64,000 bases of DNA from an uncultured Lachnospiraceae bacterium (lineage in GTDB: Bacteria > Bacillota > Clostridia > Lachnospirales > Lachnospiraceae), in contig CANRMI010000012.1 in NCBI GenBank assembly GCA_947631685.1, forward strand, positions 1 to 64,000, given 5' to 3'. This document shows, one piece after another, positions 8,609 to 18,988 of the stretch. A program made the translations under genes and the position numbers. The notes under the pieces are model-generated. The model was not told the origin of the DNA, did no database searches, and saw only the letters and a program-made list of their open reading frames with translations. The first letter of the stretch is position 1; the number at the start of each line of letters is the position of its first letter.

Positions 8609-10129
8609 ATGCAGAAAACAAAAAGCCTCGATCACAACTTATCAAAAGACCTTCCCCGCACCGCTCCCGCGGAAGCGGGAGTACCCGCGGCCGCCATTCT
8701 GCGGTTTTTGGACAGACTGGAATATTACCAGGTCAACCTTCACAGTCTGCTGCTCATGCGCCACGGCAAACTCATTGCCGAAGGCTATTACGCGCCCAAC
8801 AGCCCTTCTCGTCTTCACCGTATGTTCTCCGTGTGCAAAACCTTAAATGCTCTGGCCGTGGGACTGCTGGCGGAAGAGGGGCGCCTTAGCCTGGATGACA
8901 GGATCGCGGACTATTTTCCGGACAAGGTCCCCGCAGATGCCCACCCCTGGATTCGGGAAATGACCATCCGCAATCTGCTGATGATGCGCACCTGTCACGC
9001 CTCCACTACCTATAAATATGATATTCACAAAGAGTGGGTGGAAAGCTTTTTCACCACGCCGCCCACCCACAAGCCTGGCACCGTATTCCACTATGATACC
9101 TCAGCGGCCCATGTGCTCTGCGTTCTGACAGAGAGACTCTCCGGGATGCCTATGCTGGATTATTTAAAGGAAAAAGCTCTTAGAAAGATCGGCTGGTCAG
9201 AAAACTCCTATATGATCAAAAATGAATTTGGGGATTCCCACGGAGGCAGCGGACTCATGGCCACTTCCGAGGACCTGCTGCGGCTGGGTATGCTCCTTAT
9301 ACAGAAAGGCCGCTGGCAGGACGAGCAGCTTCTGCCTGCTTCTTTTGTGGAGGAAATGACCTCCTGCTTAACGCCCAACGCATTGACAGCCGGAGTCATC
9401 AGTGAAACCCAGGGGTACGGTTATCAGATATGGCGTACCAGACACGATGGCTTTGCCTGCTACGGACTGGGCGGCCAGCTCGTCGTCTGTCTGCCCAAAG
9501 AGGACCTGATCTTAGTCACTACGGCGGACACACAGGGCTGCGGCGGCGGCAACGACTTTATCTACAATTGTCTTTACGAAGAGATCCTGCCGGTGCTGGA
9601 CACCACTCTGACGAAAGAGGAGGAAGCGCAGACTGCCTTTCTGCAGCAAAAGCTCGCTACTCTGATCATGGCTCCCGTCAAAACAAGGTGCCGGACGCTC
9701 CTCGACGAAAGGTACAACGCCTTGTTTTTAAACAACGCTACCTGTGGACATATCCAGCATAAAATTTTCAAACTGGAGAAAAATCCCCAGGGTTTTACGG
9801 ATCTTTCCCTTACTCTTTTCGGGAAAGACGGTTTTCTCGCCTATACCCGGAACGGTGTTCCCTGCAAGCTCAGATTTTCTCTTGACCGCTGCCAGCCGGA
9901 TACCTTTCCTGAATATAATATGTACTGCGCAAACAGCGCCATGTGGCTTGCGCCCGACACCTTTTACATCAGATCCAATCTTTTAGACACCAGCGTAGGC
10001 TCTGTACAGATTGAGCTGGTCTTTGGAGATGAGGACGTGACCGTCTTTATGAAAAAGACAGAAGAAACCCTGTTTCAAGAATACGCGGGACATTTTTACG
10101 GCCGGAGTGAGGTTTACTTTTCCGAATAG
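8609..10129 (+). CDS. Serine hydrolase, beta-lactamase class C-like
   Basis: SVCK (SxxK) motif in RMFSVCKTLNALAVGLLAEEGRLSLDDRIADYFPD; no signal peptide apparent. Confidence 0.85.
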   Translation: MQKTKSLDHNLSKDLPRTAPAEAGVPAAAILRFLDRLEYYQVNLHSLLLMRHGKLIAEGYYAPNSPSRLHRMFSVCKTLNALAVGLLAEEGRLSLDDRIADYFPDKVPADAHPWIREMTIRNLLMMRTCHASTTYKYDIHKEWVESFFTTPPTHKPGTVFHYDTSAAHVLCVLTERLSGMPMLDYLKEKALRKIGWSENSYMIKNEFGDSHGGSGLMATSEDLLRLGMLLIQKGRWQDEQLLPASFVEEMTSCLTPNALTAGVISETQGYGYQIWRTRHDGFACYGLGGQLVVCLPKEDLILVTTADTQGCGGGNDFIYNCLYEEILPVLDTTLTKEEEAQTAFLQQKLATLIMAPVKTRCRTLLDERYNALFLNNATCGHIQHKIFKLEKNPQGFTDLSLTLFGKDGFLAYTRNGVPCKLRFSLDRCQPDTFPEYNMYCANSAMWLAPDTFYIRSNLLDTSVGSVQIELVFGDEDVTVFMKKTEETLFQEYAGHFYGRSEVYFSE

Positions 10130-10881
10130 GCTGCGTATAACAGGCCCCGCCTTTTTAAGATTTCCTCCGCCAGCGCCAGATCCTCCTGCGTGGTGATCTT
10201 CAGGTTTTTATAGGAAGCTTCCACCAGCTTTACCTTAGCGCCAGAGAATCTTTCCACTATCATGGCATCGTCCGTGGGCATTTCTCCACCCTCCGGCAGG
10301 GTTTTCTCCCACTCTTCAAACCTTGCGTATGCTTCTAAGATCAAAGGCGCCGCAAATACCTGGGGCGTCTGTACCGCGAACAGACTGCTGCGTGGAGGCG
10401 TCTGTAGAGCAAAGCCCGCCTCGTCCGCTATTTTGATCGTATCCTTGACTGGTACTGCCGCGCAGCACGCGCCGTATTCTTCGGCTGCCCGGAATGTATC
10501 TTCTATGAGCTTCTCTGTCACAAACGGCCTGGCGCCGTCATGGATAAACACATACCCTTCCCTGTTTGCGGTGAAATCCTCTTCGTCCCGCAGTACCATG
10601 AGGGCATTCTGTACCGAAAGGTACCTCTCGGCGCCGCCCTCCACAATCCTGCGTATCTTCAGAAAACCACATTTTTCCACCAGCTCTTTTTCCACGTAGG
10701 CTCTCTCCCCCGCTCCCACCACCAGAAGGATATCATCTATCACGGCAGATGCGTGAAAAGCCTGCAATCCATACCAAATAACAGGCTTATCTCCAAGCAG
10801 CATATACTGTTTTGCCACGCTGCCTCCCATGCGCTTTCCCTCGCCGGCAGCCAGCAGGATCGCTGTACACCTCTTTTTCAT
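10114..10881 (-). CDS. ispD: 2-C-methyl-D-erythritol 4-phosphate cytidylyltransferase
   Basis: AILLAAGEGKRMGGSVAKQYMLLGDKPVI; VFIHDGARPFV; PTDDAMIVE. Confidence 0.93.
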   Translation of the reverse strand: MKKRCTAILLAAGEGKRMGGSVAKQYMLLGDKPVIWYGLQAFHASAVIDDILLVVGAGERAYVEKELVEKCGFLKIRRIVEGGAERYLSVQNALMVLRDEEDFTANREGYVFIHDGARPFVTEKLIEDTFRAAEEYGACCAAVPVKDTIKIADEAGFALQTPPRSSLFAVQTPQVFAAPLILEAYARFEEWEKTLPEGGEMPTDDAMIVERFSGAKVKLVEASYKNLKITTQEDLALAEEILKRRGLLYAAYSEK

Positions 10882-10922
10882 TCTTCCTCACATTCTGCCG
10901 TGAAAAAACGGCACGCTCTCTT

Positions 10923-11948
10923 TCAGGGCTTCTCCCCCAGCTTTAAATTGGGCACCGCGTTCAGGTCCAGGCCGCTGCGTGTTCCCCGCAGATACTCATA
11001 ATATCCTGCCGCGCCGATCATGGCGGCGTTATCCGTACATAAGACGGGGGAAGAATAGTAAAACCGCACGCCTTCTGCGGCGCATCTTTCCTGAAAAGCC
11101 TGACGCAGCGCGGAATTGGAAGCTACGCCGCCCGCAATGGCAAATTTATCATAACCATACTGTTTTACCGCATGCATGGAATGCTCCACCAGCACCTCCA
11201 CCACCGCCTGCTGAAAAGAAGCGGCCACATCCGCGGTACACACTTCCTCGCCCTTCATCCGGCTGGCGTTCAGATAATTCAGCACCGCGGATTTCAGTCC
11301 GCTGAAGCTGAAATCGTAAGCGTTTTCTTCCACTTTGGCCCTGGGAAAATGAATGGCCTCCGGGTTGCCTTCCTTAGAGATTTTGTCGATCTTGGGCCCG
11401 CCGGGGTACCCTAATCCGATGGCTCTTGCCACTTTGTCAAAGGCCTCTCCCGCCGCGTCGTCCCTGGTCCGGCCTATGATCTCATATTCCCCGTAGTCCT
11501 TTACCACCACCAAATGGGAATGTCCGCCGGAAGCCACCAGACAGACAAAAGGCGGCTCTAATTCTTTATTTTCTATGTAGTTGGCACTGATGTGCCCCTC
11601 GATATGATGTACGCCGATCAAAGGCAGTCCCGTGGCAAAGCTGATCGCCTTGGCCGCCGATACGCCCACTAAAAGCGGCCCCACCAGCCCGGGGCCGCAG
11701 GTAACCGCGATCCCATCCAAGTCACTAAAGCCAGTCCCGGCCTCTTCCATGGCTTGTCTGATGATCTGATTGATCTTTTCAATATGCTTTCTGGACGCGA
11801 TCTCCGGTACTACCCCGCCATACAGGGTGTGCAGGGCAATCTGGGAGGAAATCACATTGGAAAGCACCTCCCTGCCGTTTTTTACCACCGCCGCAGCGGT
11901 CTCGTCGCAGGAACTCTCTATAGCCAGCAGCACAATCTCCTTTTCCAT
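10923..11948 (-). CDS. tsaD: tRNA N6-adenosine threonylcarbamoyltransferase TsaD
   Basis: [43 protein letters not shown]; start at 11948. Confidence 0.97.
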   Translation of the reverse strand: MEKEIVLLAIESSCDETAAAVVKNGREVLSNVISSQIALHTLYGGVVPEIASRKHIEKINQIIRQAMEEAGTGFSDLDGIAVTCGPGLVGPLLVGVSAAKAISFATGLPLIGVHHIEGHISANYIENKELEPPFVCLVASGGHSHLVVVKDYGEYEIIGRTRDDAAGEAFDKVARAIGLGYPGGPKIDKISKEGNPEAIHFPRAKVEENAYDFSFSGLKSAVLNYLNASRMKGEEVCTADVAASFQQAVVEVLVEHSMHAVKQYGYDKFAIAGGVASNSALRQAFQERCAAEGVRFYYSSPVLCTDNAAMIGAAGYYEYLRGTRSGLDLNAVPNLKLGEKP

Positions 11949-11955
11949 AAACCGC

Positions 11956-12582
11956 TTACTCCTCCGGCTCTCCAACGGTCACATTTTCCGCCAGATCCCA
12001 GCCGTATATCCTCCAGTGGCCATTCTCGTCCTTCCGCAGCAGATACACTTCCTCCACAGGCTGACGACGGGTGCCGCTCACCAAAGTATACGTACAGTAT
12101 AAACGCGCGAAAGAGCTGCCGTCCGCTTCAAAGATGTCCACATCCGTACTCGCGGAAACACTGTAATTGGCGATCCGGATAGAATTGGCCTTATAATAGG
12201 CAATCTCGTCAGTCAGATCAATGAGATACTGCCCGTACTCGTTCTGCTCCAATAGCTCGTCGTCATAGAGCTGAAAGGTCTTATCCACAAGCTGCTTCAA
12301 TTCCTCTTCGGAATATTCCTCGTTGTAAAAACATCTGGTAATATCACTGTAATACTTGACTACTTCCTTGGGGGTGGGAGGATAATTTGTGGACAGATTG
12401 CGAGAGAGCAGCTCCTGCGCCACGGTCATTTCCGCTTCTTCCGCGTTCTGCTGCCGGTTTTTATTGCTCAGATGGTAATAGTACCCCACCATTGCCGCGA
12501 CCATAACCAGGACGATGATGCTTCCCTTCAGCACGCCGGCCTTTCCGCCGCTCTTTTGTGCCTTTGTCTTTGTGACCGCCAT
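11956..12582 (-). CDS. Membrane-anchored hypothetical protein (DUF6715-like)
   Basis: Single N-terminal TM segment then soluble domain ending [23 protein letters not shown]. Confidence 0.65.
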   Translation of the reverse strand: MAVTKTKAQKSGGKAGVLKGSIIVLVMVAAMVGYYYHLSNKNRQQNAEEAEMTVAQELLSRNLSTNYPPTPKEVVKYYSDITRCFYNEEYSEEELKQLVDKTFQLYDDELLEQNEYGQYLIDLTDEIAYYKANSIRIANYSVSASTDVDIFEADGSSFARLYCTYTLVSGTRRQPVEEVYLLRKDENGHWRIYGWDLAENVTVGEPEE

Positions 12583-12622
12583 GCTTATCCCCTCCTTTCT
12601 ATCCTATTGCCGTTTCTCTTAC

Positions 12623-13531
12623 TCAATCCTCAAACCGCAGCTCCGCGGTCCGTCCGTCCTTCGCCGCTATGGAATCCGGAAAGATTTTTCTCACTCCGTC
12701 CATATACTCCTCCGGCTTTAACAGGGATGGACTGTAATGCGTCAGCCACAGTTCTCCTACGCCCGCCTGATGCGCCAAAGACGCCGCCTCATAAAAGGTC
12801 ATGTGCCGGTATTCCTTCGCCTTCTCTAACTTATCCGGTTCCCCGTACATCCCCTCGCAGATAAACAGATCCGCGCCGGCAGCATGCCTGACAATCCCGT
12901 CGGTGGGCCTTGTATCGGTAGTGTATGTCACCTTTAAGCCTTTTCGCTTTTCCCCCAGAACCATTTCCGGGTAAAGGGTACGCTCCGGCAGCTCTATGGT
13001 TTCCCCTTTCTGCAGACGATTCCAGTAACGCTTGTCAATCTGCAGTTCCATGGCTTTTTCAACCTGAAACCTGCCGGCTCTTTCCACTATCATACTATAC
13101 CCATAGCATACCACATTATGATTGACCTTGAAAGCCTCCAGCCGAAATCCGTCAAAAGAAATCTCCTCAAAAGCTTCCGTCAGCTCCATGCACTGAATGG
13201 GAAAAGGCAGTTCCGGTGCGATCACCCGCAGGGCGGAAACCACCCTGTTAAGGCCCTTGGGCCCGATCAACAGCAGGGGCTCCGTTCTTTCCGCATTTCC
13301 CATGGTCAGAAGCAGTCCGGGCAGGCCGCTCACATGGTCCGCATGATAATGGGTAAAGCAGATAATGTCAATGGGCTTGGGGCTCCACCCCTTTTCCTTC
13401 ATGGCAATCTGGGTGCCCTCTCCGCAGTCGATCAAAATGCTCTTCCCGTTATATCTCAACATCAGGGACGTCAGCCACCTGTAGGGCAGGGGCATCATGC
13501 CCCCCGTTCCCAATAAACAAACATCTAACAT
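12623..13531 (-). CDS. rnz: Ribonuclease Z (MBL fold)
   Basis: FTHYHADHVSGLPGLLLTMG metal-binding motif; CEGMYGE; HMTFYEAASLAHQAGVGELWLTHYSPS. Confidence 0.92.
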   Translation of the reverse strand: MLDVCLLGTGGMMPLPYRWLTSLMLRYNGKSILIDCGEGTQIAMKEKGWSPKPIDIICFTHYHADHVSGLPGLLLTMGNAERTEPLLLIGPKGLNRVVSALRVIAPELPFPIQCMELTEAFEEISFDGFRLEAFKVNHNVVCYGYSMIVERAGRFQVEKAMELQIDKRYWNRLQKGETIELPERTLYPEMVLGEKRKGLKVTYTTDTRPTDGIVRHAAGADLFICEGMYGEPDKLEKAKEYRHMTFYEAASLAHQAGVGELWLTHYSPSLLKPEEYMDGVRKIFPDSIAAKDGRTAELRFED

Positions 13532-13773
13532 AATTCCCTTTCCTCTGATTCCTCAACCGGCACGCGAAACTCGGCGAGCAAAGCGTCATAGCAGCTTTCA
13601 CACAGATCAAAGCGGTGCCGCGTACCATCTTTGCCGCTGAAATATCCGAATACCGTATCGGCGCTGAAACACCCCTCTTTCAGCACGCCTTTTTCCACCT
13701 TCAGCTGCCTGCCGCATCTGTTGCAGGTAACCTGCGTCAGTCCGGTCCGGTTTTTGTCCCGATAGATTCTCAC
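13525..13773 (-). CDS. Small protein with two CxxC pairs
   Basis: TCNRCGRQLK...LCESCYDALL, zinc-ribbon-like spacing. Confidence 0.6.
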   Translation of the reverse strand: MRIYRDKNRTGLTQVTCNRCGRQLKVEKGVLKEGCFSADTVFGYFSGKDGTRHRFDLCESCYDALLAEFRVPVEESEERELC

Positions 13774-13827
13774 TGTATATCATCCTCTCTGTTTTCAACT
13801 AAGGCCATTTTATCATAAAAAAATTTT

Positions 13828-14331
13828 TTAAGACATGGTAATTTGTCCATGGTCTTCCTGCTTTTTCCACAGGATCAAAGCGTCCTCCAAAGGCTTTTGA
13901 TAAAATCCGGGCCGGATTCCCGCCCTTTCAAACCCAAGGGCTTCATACAGCCGGATCGCCGCCATGTTGCTCACCCGCACCTCCAGCGTATAGGCCGTGA
14001 TTCCCAGCTCATTCCCCCAGAGCATCAGCGTCTGCAGCATCAGCCTGCCGATACCCTGCCCGCGCATTTCTTTTTTTACCGATACATTGCCGATATATCC
14101 GTCCCCGCAGGCATTCCACACACCGCAGCAGCCAATCAGGGTGCCATTCTGCTCCGCCGCCACGTAAAGCGTTTCCTGCTTTCCGATGGCGTCCTGAAAA
14201 TCCTGCCTGCTCCAGGGCTGGGAAAAAGCTTCTGCCTCCAGCGCCGCTGCGGCCTCAGCGTCCTTTTTCTCCATAGGTCTTATGAAAATCTGCTGCCCGT
14301 TTCCCAGTATCCGGCTCACTCGTTCCATCAT
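13828..14331 (-). CDS. rimI: Ribosomal protein S18-alanine N-acetyltransferase
   Basis: GNAT motif KKEMRGQGIGRLMLQTLM, EVRVSNMAAIRLYEALGFERAGIRPGFY; downstream of tsaB. Confidence 0.92.
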   Translation of the reverse strand: MMERVSRILGNGQQIFIRPMEKKDAEAAAALEAEAFSQPWSRQDFQDAIGKQETLYVAAEQNGTLIGCCGVWNACGDGYIGNVSVKKEMRGQGIGRLMLQTLMLWGNELGITAYTLEVRVSNMAAIRLYEALGFERAGIRPGFYQKPLEDALILWKKQEDHGQITMS

Positions 14332-15126
14332 TTATTCCAACCGTTCCGCTCCCTGCTCCATTCTCTCCCGCTCCGCCTGGCTTAACCGCAAATATTCCGG
14401 CCGGTGGGCATCCGCGTCCACTGTACGTCCCTGGGCATAATACTGTTCCCCCAAAGCAGCTATCGCCGCCGCCCGTTGCCTGTTGACATGGGCAGGAGCG
14501 CAGGTGCAGGGAAACTGGGCGTTCTGCAGGATACGTTCCCAAAATACGGGAACCCCGTCGCCCAAAAAGATCACTTCCCTGCCAAGCCGGTTCAATTCCT
14601 CCATAAGCTCCTCAATATCCACGGCCCGATCTGAAAGCAGATTTTCCATGCGATAGGCAAAAGCCTTTTTGGTCAGCGCCATTCCCTCTTCCAGACAGGG
14701 GGCCGCTGCCTCCAGGGCACCGCTTTCGCTCTCTGCTTTCACAAAAGTATAAACGCCTGTATATACCTGACCGCGCCTGGCATCCATTATAGGGCAGATC
14801 AGCTTGTCACTGCCCCAGAGGTTATAAGCCAGTCCCGCCAGCGTGGACACCTCTACAACCGGTTTTTCCAGCGCGAGTCCCAGCCCTTTCACCGTGGCGG
14901 AACCGATACGCAGTCCCGTAAAGGAGCCCGGTCCCGCCGCTACGGCAATCGCGTCTACAGTCCGCAGATCCAGCTCCAGCATTTCCGCGGCTGCCCGCAG
15001 CATGGGCAGGAGCGTCTGGGAATGCGTCTTCTTATGATTTACGGTATATTCCGCTTTTAAAATGCCATTCTCCGCCACTGCCACCGATGCGGTCAGTCCG
15101 GAGCTGTCCAGAGCCAGTATCTTCAT
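14332..15126 (-). CDS. tsaB: tRNA threonylcarbamoyladenosine biosynthesis protein TsaB
   Basis: MKILALDSSGLTASVAVAENG; VAAGPGSFTGLRIGSATVKGLG. Confidence 0.95.
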   Translation of the reverse strand: MKILALDSSGLTASVAVAENGILKAEYTVNHKKTHSQTLLPMLRAAAEMLELDLRTVDAIAVAAGPGSFTGLRIGSATVKGLGLALEKPVVEVSTLAGLAYNLWGSDKLICPIMDARRGQVYTGVYTFVKAESESGALEAAAPCLEEGMALTKKAFAYRMENLLSDRAVDIEELMEELNRLGREVIFLGDGVPVFWERILQNAQFPCTCAPAHVNRQRAAAIAALGEQYYAQGRTVDADAHRPEYLRLSQAERERMEQGAERLE

Positions 15127-15596
15127 AAACTCTCTCCGTTGGGACGGTGCGCAGCTTTTTCTGCGCCGCCCTTCTGCTCTATAGTGATCTTCCGGTAATC
15201 AAAGCCTTTTTCCAAGTCTTTTTCTATGGTGATCCTGGTATAGCGTTCCGGCAGTATTTCCTCTATCAGGTCGGCCCATTCTATGAGGCAGACGCCTTCT
15301 CCGTAAAAGCAGTCCTCATAGCCGATCTCTTCCATTTCTTCTACGTCCTCAATCCGGTAGACGTCAAAATGGTAAAAGGGCAGCCTGCCCTCCTCATACA
15401 TCTGTAGAATGGTAAAAGTGGGACTGTTCACAGCTTCCGCAATGCCAAGTCCCCGCGCAAAGCCCTGGGTAAATACCGTTTTTCCCACACCCAGATCCCC
15501 GATCAGCGCATAGACCTCTCCGGCCGCCGCCATACGCCCCAGTTTTTCACCCACTGCCCGGGTGTTCTCGTCTTTTACGCTCTCTATTATTTCCAT
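15123..15596 (-). CDS. tsaE: tRNA threonylcarbamoyladenosine biosynthesis ATPase TsaE
   Basis: GDLGVGKTVFTQGFARGLG (P-loop), SPTFTILQMYE, HFDVYRI, LIEWAD; start at 15596. Confidence 0.95.
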   Translation of the reverse strand: MEIIESVKDENTRAVGEKLGRMAAAGEVYALIGDLGVGKTVFTQGFARGLGIAEAVNSPTFTILQMYEEGRLPFYHFDVYRIEDVEEMEEIGYEDCFYGEGVCLIEWADLIEEILPERYTRITIEKDLEKGFDYRKITIEQKGGAEKAAHRPNGESL

Positions 15597-15696
15597 GGCC
15601 CGTCCTGCCCCTCCGTCACGCTCTTCGCCTTTGCTTCCGCTCCTGCCTTTTTCCCGCGCCGCTTTTCTCTCTGTTTCGGGCTTTCCCACTCTGACT

Positions 15697-16173
15697 CTAC
15701 TGCCGTATCTTGACCTTTCTGGCCGGCAGATGGGTACAGAGAATCTGTATCACCTTCGCCGTATTGTCCTGCAGGCAGCGTCTGGGAAAGATGCAAGCAT
15801 TCACTCTGGAGGTATACAAGATCAGACTCCTGCCGGTGGACACCGCTTTCACCACATCTTCCCATTTCCGCATTTCTTCCGTACCGTTCTGGGACACATG
15901 TACGCCCTCCTCATCCAGCACATAGTGCAGCGGTTCTTTAAAGGCCGGATTTGCCAGCATCTGCTGTCTGCTCTTTAGAAATAACGTCCAGGGCAGATAC
16001 AACAGCAGAATCGCGCCCGCTCCCGCCATCAGCCATGTCCCGGTATACAGACCGCCCACGACCATTAACGCGCCCACAAGACTGCCCAACAGTCCCGCGA
16101 AGCTGTTATAGGTATGACGCAGCATATAATCATACAGATCTCCCGCTTTTATCCGCACATCAAACTCAACCAT
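15697..16173 (-). CDS. YcxB-like membrane protein
   Basis: Two TM segments then YVLDEEGVHVSQNGTEEMRKWEDVVKAVSTGRSLILYTSRVNACIFPRRCL. Confidence 0.65.
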   Translation of the reverse strand: MVEFDVRIKAGDLYDYMLRHTYNSFAGLLGSLVGALMVVGGLYTGTWLMAGAGAILLLYLPWTLFLKSRQQMLANPAFKEPLHYVLDEEGVHVSQNGTEEMRKWEDVVKAVSTGRSLILYTSRVNACIFPRRCLQDNTAKVIQILCTHLPARKVKIRQ

Positions 16174-16193
16174 TTCCGACCTCCCGCAAACCT

Positions 16194-16221
16194 TTAAAAA
16201 GCACCTACAATGTAGGTGCTT
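16194..16221 (-). terminator. Rho-independent terminator downstream of mscL
   Basis: AAGCACCTACA/TGTAGGTGCTT stem, followed on the minus strand by TTTTTAAA. Confidence 0.8.
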
Positions 16222-16225
16222 ATGA

Positions 16226-16657
16226 TCACTTTTCTAATTCGGAAGTACAATGGGGACATCTGGTTGCTTCAATGTTGATTTCCGACTGACAGAACGGACA
16301 CTTCTTGGTGGTAACCGGCGCCGGTTCCTCATGCTTTAACTTGTTCATGGCTTTTACAAACATGAACACCACAAATGCCATAATAATGAAATTGATTACA
16401 TTGGAAATGAACGTTCCGTAATTGAAGGTAGCCGCCCCTGCCTCCTGTGCCGCTTCCAGCGTAGCGTAACTGTTCCCGTCCAAAGCGATGAACAGATTGG
16501 AAAAATCCACCTTGCCGGTGAATACGCTGACAAGAGGCATGATCATGTCGTTTACCAGAGAATTGACAATGCTGGTAAAGGCGCTGCCGATGATCATACC
16601 CACTGCCAGATCTATCATATTGCCACGCAGCGCAAACTTTTTAAATTCTTTTAACAT
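16226..16657 (-). CDS. mscL: Large-conductance mechanosensitive channel with C-terminal zinc-ribbon-like tail
   Basis: [42 protein letters not shown]-terminus [22 protein letters not shown]. Confidence 0.95.
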   Translation of the reverse strand: MLKEFKKFALRGNMIDLAVGMIIGSAFTSIVNSLVNDMIMPLVSVFTGKVDFSNLFIALDGNSYATLEAAQEAGAATFNYGTFISNVINFIIMAFVVFMFVKAMNKLKHEEPAPVTTKKCPFCQSEINIEATRCPHCTSELEK

Positions 16658-16759
16658 CTGTTTTTCCTCCGTTGTTTTTTAAGACAAGTTATGCTTTCTT
16701 TATTATATTGATATTCTCTGGAAAAAGCAAGTGTTTCCGGAGAACCAACCGCATTTATC

Positions 16760-18988
16760 CTATTGGGCATTGCCCCACGGTCGTCGAATCTTTAAATTAT
16801 GAAGATAATAGATCATCAGCATTGCCGCGCTCAGCAAGGATACTATCTCCGCACCTCTCCAGTACCAGGGCGGGCAGAAACCAACTTTCACAGTTCCTTC
16901 CCAATCAGCCGGAATGATCACCCGTAAATCTTTATTATCGCCATCACATATCTCCAACCTGCGTCCTTCTTCCGTCTTTGCCACATACCCCGGATAATTT
17001 TGCAGGGGCAGATCCACGTAGCCGTCCTCACTGCCGTTATTTTTAACATACAGATCAACGTTCAGCCATTCTTTTTGAGCTTCCAGAATATCCACTTCCT
17101 CCCCAGCCGCGAAATCGGAATAGGAATACAATGAAGTATCCGATCCATACCGCAAGTATTCTGCGCCAGAAAGATACCCTGTACCCATTCCCTTTGCATC
17201 ATACATATACAGGGTTCCAGCCTCTTTCATAATACTGTTCAGATAGAACAATGCCGTAATCATGGTTATCACCAAAAAGGATGCTGCTGTTCCCCGCATG
17301 ATCTTATATCCAAATTGGCGCCTGACACAGACCAGGGATACCCCGCCCGCAAAAGTAAGCAGCAGTGTCGCTGTCATAAGAAAGCGGTTAGGATATTGTA
17401 TACTGGAAACCAATACCCGCAATACCGAGTTCTGTGACTGAATGGCATCCCAGGGAAAGATTGCCAGACTCATACACATAGCTGTAATGCCGAGCACTGT
17501 CGCGATCTTTCCCGCGGCAGCCAGTGTCTTATCTTCCCCCTTTAAATAGCCCCAAAACCACAACAGGCACAGCAATCCCGCTGCGGCAGTGATTGTCATC
17601 CCTACACCTAAGGCCTCCATATTTACCATGCCGTCAGCCGCCAGATTTCTTCCTACGCCTCTATGAAAAAAACCAAAAAACAAGTTTGCCGGAAAAAGTC
17701 CCTCCTGCTGGATCCGTCTTTCCGAAACATGGCCAATCACCATATCTACTTTCAAAAGATACTCTAAAAAGGGAACCACAAACCAGGCACTCAGCGCGCA
17801 AACGCCGGCTACCGCCTTTACAAACGCCAAAAAGGTCGCTCTGCGGAACAGCCTTTTCCAGCAGATAATGCACGTCACTGCCAGAAAGAATACCGTTAAT
17901 TCGCAGGTCAGCACATGACACTGAACAATACCGCTAAATCCTACAGCCAACGCGATCCACTGTTTTCCATATCCTTTCTGCCCAACTTCTTCAGCTAACA
18001 GACAGTACACCGCGTATAAGATCAGGGGCAGCCAAAACATTGCCTGAACCTCTCCCAGCGCAGACCAGCTGTACATCTTATACAATCGATAGATAGACAA
18101 TGTATAAACCGCGCTGCAAAACAATCCCAACTTCTGAGATTGAAAAATCCCCTTAAAGCTAAAAAAAGAAATAAGGCAGGTTCCCAGGTTCAAAAAACAC
18201 AAAAATGTCATATAACTTTCCTGAAGCGTAAATCCCAAAAGCCGCATCATCGCCGGCAGATACAGCAAGGTCTCCCCATAGCATATCGACGAGGCATAAC
18301 CGTGCCCCCACAACCAGGCAGGATCTATCCGCACAGGAAATTGTCCGCTTAACAAGCCATCTTTTATATTATCAATTCTCAGCAGGTGATACGTCACATC
18401 CGATCCTGGATACAGATGTTCCGCGAATGCCGGAACGGAAGCCGTCAGCGTGATCAAAAATATCACAACAGCTGCCGCTTTCCATCGTTGAAAAATATCT
18501 CTTTTTCTCCATATGATAAACCCAATATCTGTCACCAAAAACAGCAGCATTGCCATCACTATGATACGAGTCACATCGCCATATGTCTCATATATAGAGA
18601 ATCCCAGTATCTTCAATCCTCCATCCCCGGCAGGTATCACCAGGCGGACTTCTGTTCTCTCCTTCACCCACAGATCAAAACTGGTATACCCTAAACCCGG
18701 GCTCAAATGTTCCCCGCTCGCAAAAAGCTTTCCCTGCTGTGTCACTTTTTCTATGTTCGCAAAATACTTTTGATCTTCCTGGCAGGAATAGCGCAGCTCT
18801 ACCCGATAAACACCTCTGGGCAATATCAAAGTCTGACTGGACATCCCATTTTCTGAAACGGAAAATAATTCGGGCGCACAGGTGTATACCGCGTTCTGAC
18901 GCAGCGCTATAATACCGGCGCAGATCAGTATGAAGCATAGTTCCGCAAGCAGAAGTACCGCAAACCACTTAACTTTTTGCTTCTTCAT
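16760..18988 (-). CDS. PTPS-related/YfhO-like polytopic membrane protein (paralog 1)
   Basis: Many TM segments; GSDVTYHLLRIDNIKDGLLSGQFPVRI; SWSALGEVQAMFWLPLILYA; C-terminal soluble domain. Confidence 0.75.
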   Translation of the reverse strand: MKKQKVKWFAVLLLAELCFILICAGIIALRQNAVYTCAPELFSVSENGMSSQTLILPRGVYRVELRYSCQEDQKYFANIEKVTQQGKLFASGEHLSPGLGYTSFDLWVKERTEVRLVIPAGDGGLKILGFSIYETYGDVTRIIVMAMLLFLVTDIGFIIWRKRDIFQRWKAAAVVIFLITLTASVPAFAEHLYPGSDVTYHLLRIDNIKDGLLSGQFPVRIDPAWLWGHGYASSICYGETLLYLPAMMRLLGFTLQESYMTFLCFLNLGTCLISFFSFKGIFQSQKLGLFCSAVYTLSIYRLYKMYSWSALGEVQAMFWLPLILYAVYCLLAEEVGQKGYGKQWIALAVGFSGIVQCHVLTCELTVFFLAVTCIICWKRLFRRATFLAFVKAVAGVCALSAWFVVPFLEYLLKVDMVIGHVSERRIQQEGLFPANLFFGFFHRGVGRNLAADGMVNMEALGVGMTITAAAGLLCLLWFWGYLKGEDKTLAAAGKIATVLGITAMCMSLAIFPWDAIQSQNSVLRVLVSSIQYPNRFLMTATLLLTFAGGVSLVCVRRQFGYKIMRGTAASFLVITMITALFYLNSIMKEAGTLYMYDAKGMGTGYLSGAEYLRYGSDTSLYSYSDFAAGEEVDILEAQKEWLNVDLYVKNNGSEDGYVDLPLQNYPGYVAKTEEGRRLEICDGDNKDLRVIIPADWEGTVKVGFCPPWYWRGAEIVSLLSAAMLMIYYLHNLKIRRPWGNAQ

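Noticed and set aside
10892-10909. TGCCGTGAAAAAACGGCA hairpin between tsaD and ispD
   Set aside because: Short stem with no T-tract; not convincing as terminator or regulatory RNA
13803-13835. A/T-rich stretch near 13.8 kb as terminator
   Set aside because: No stable stem adjacent to the A/T run
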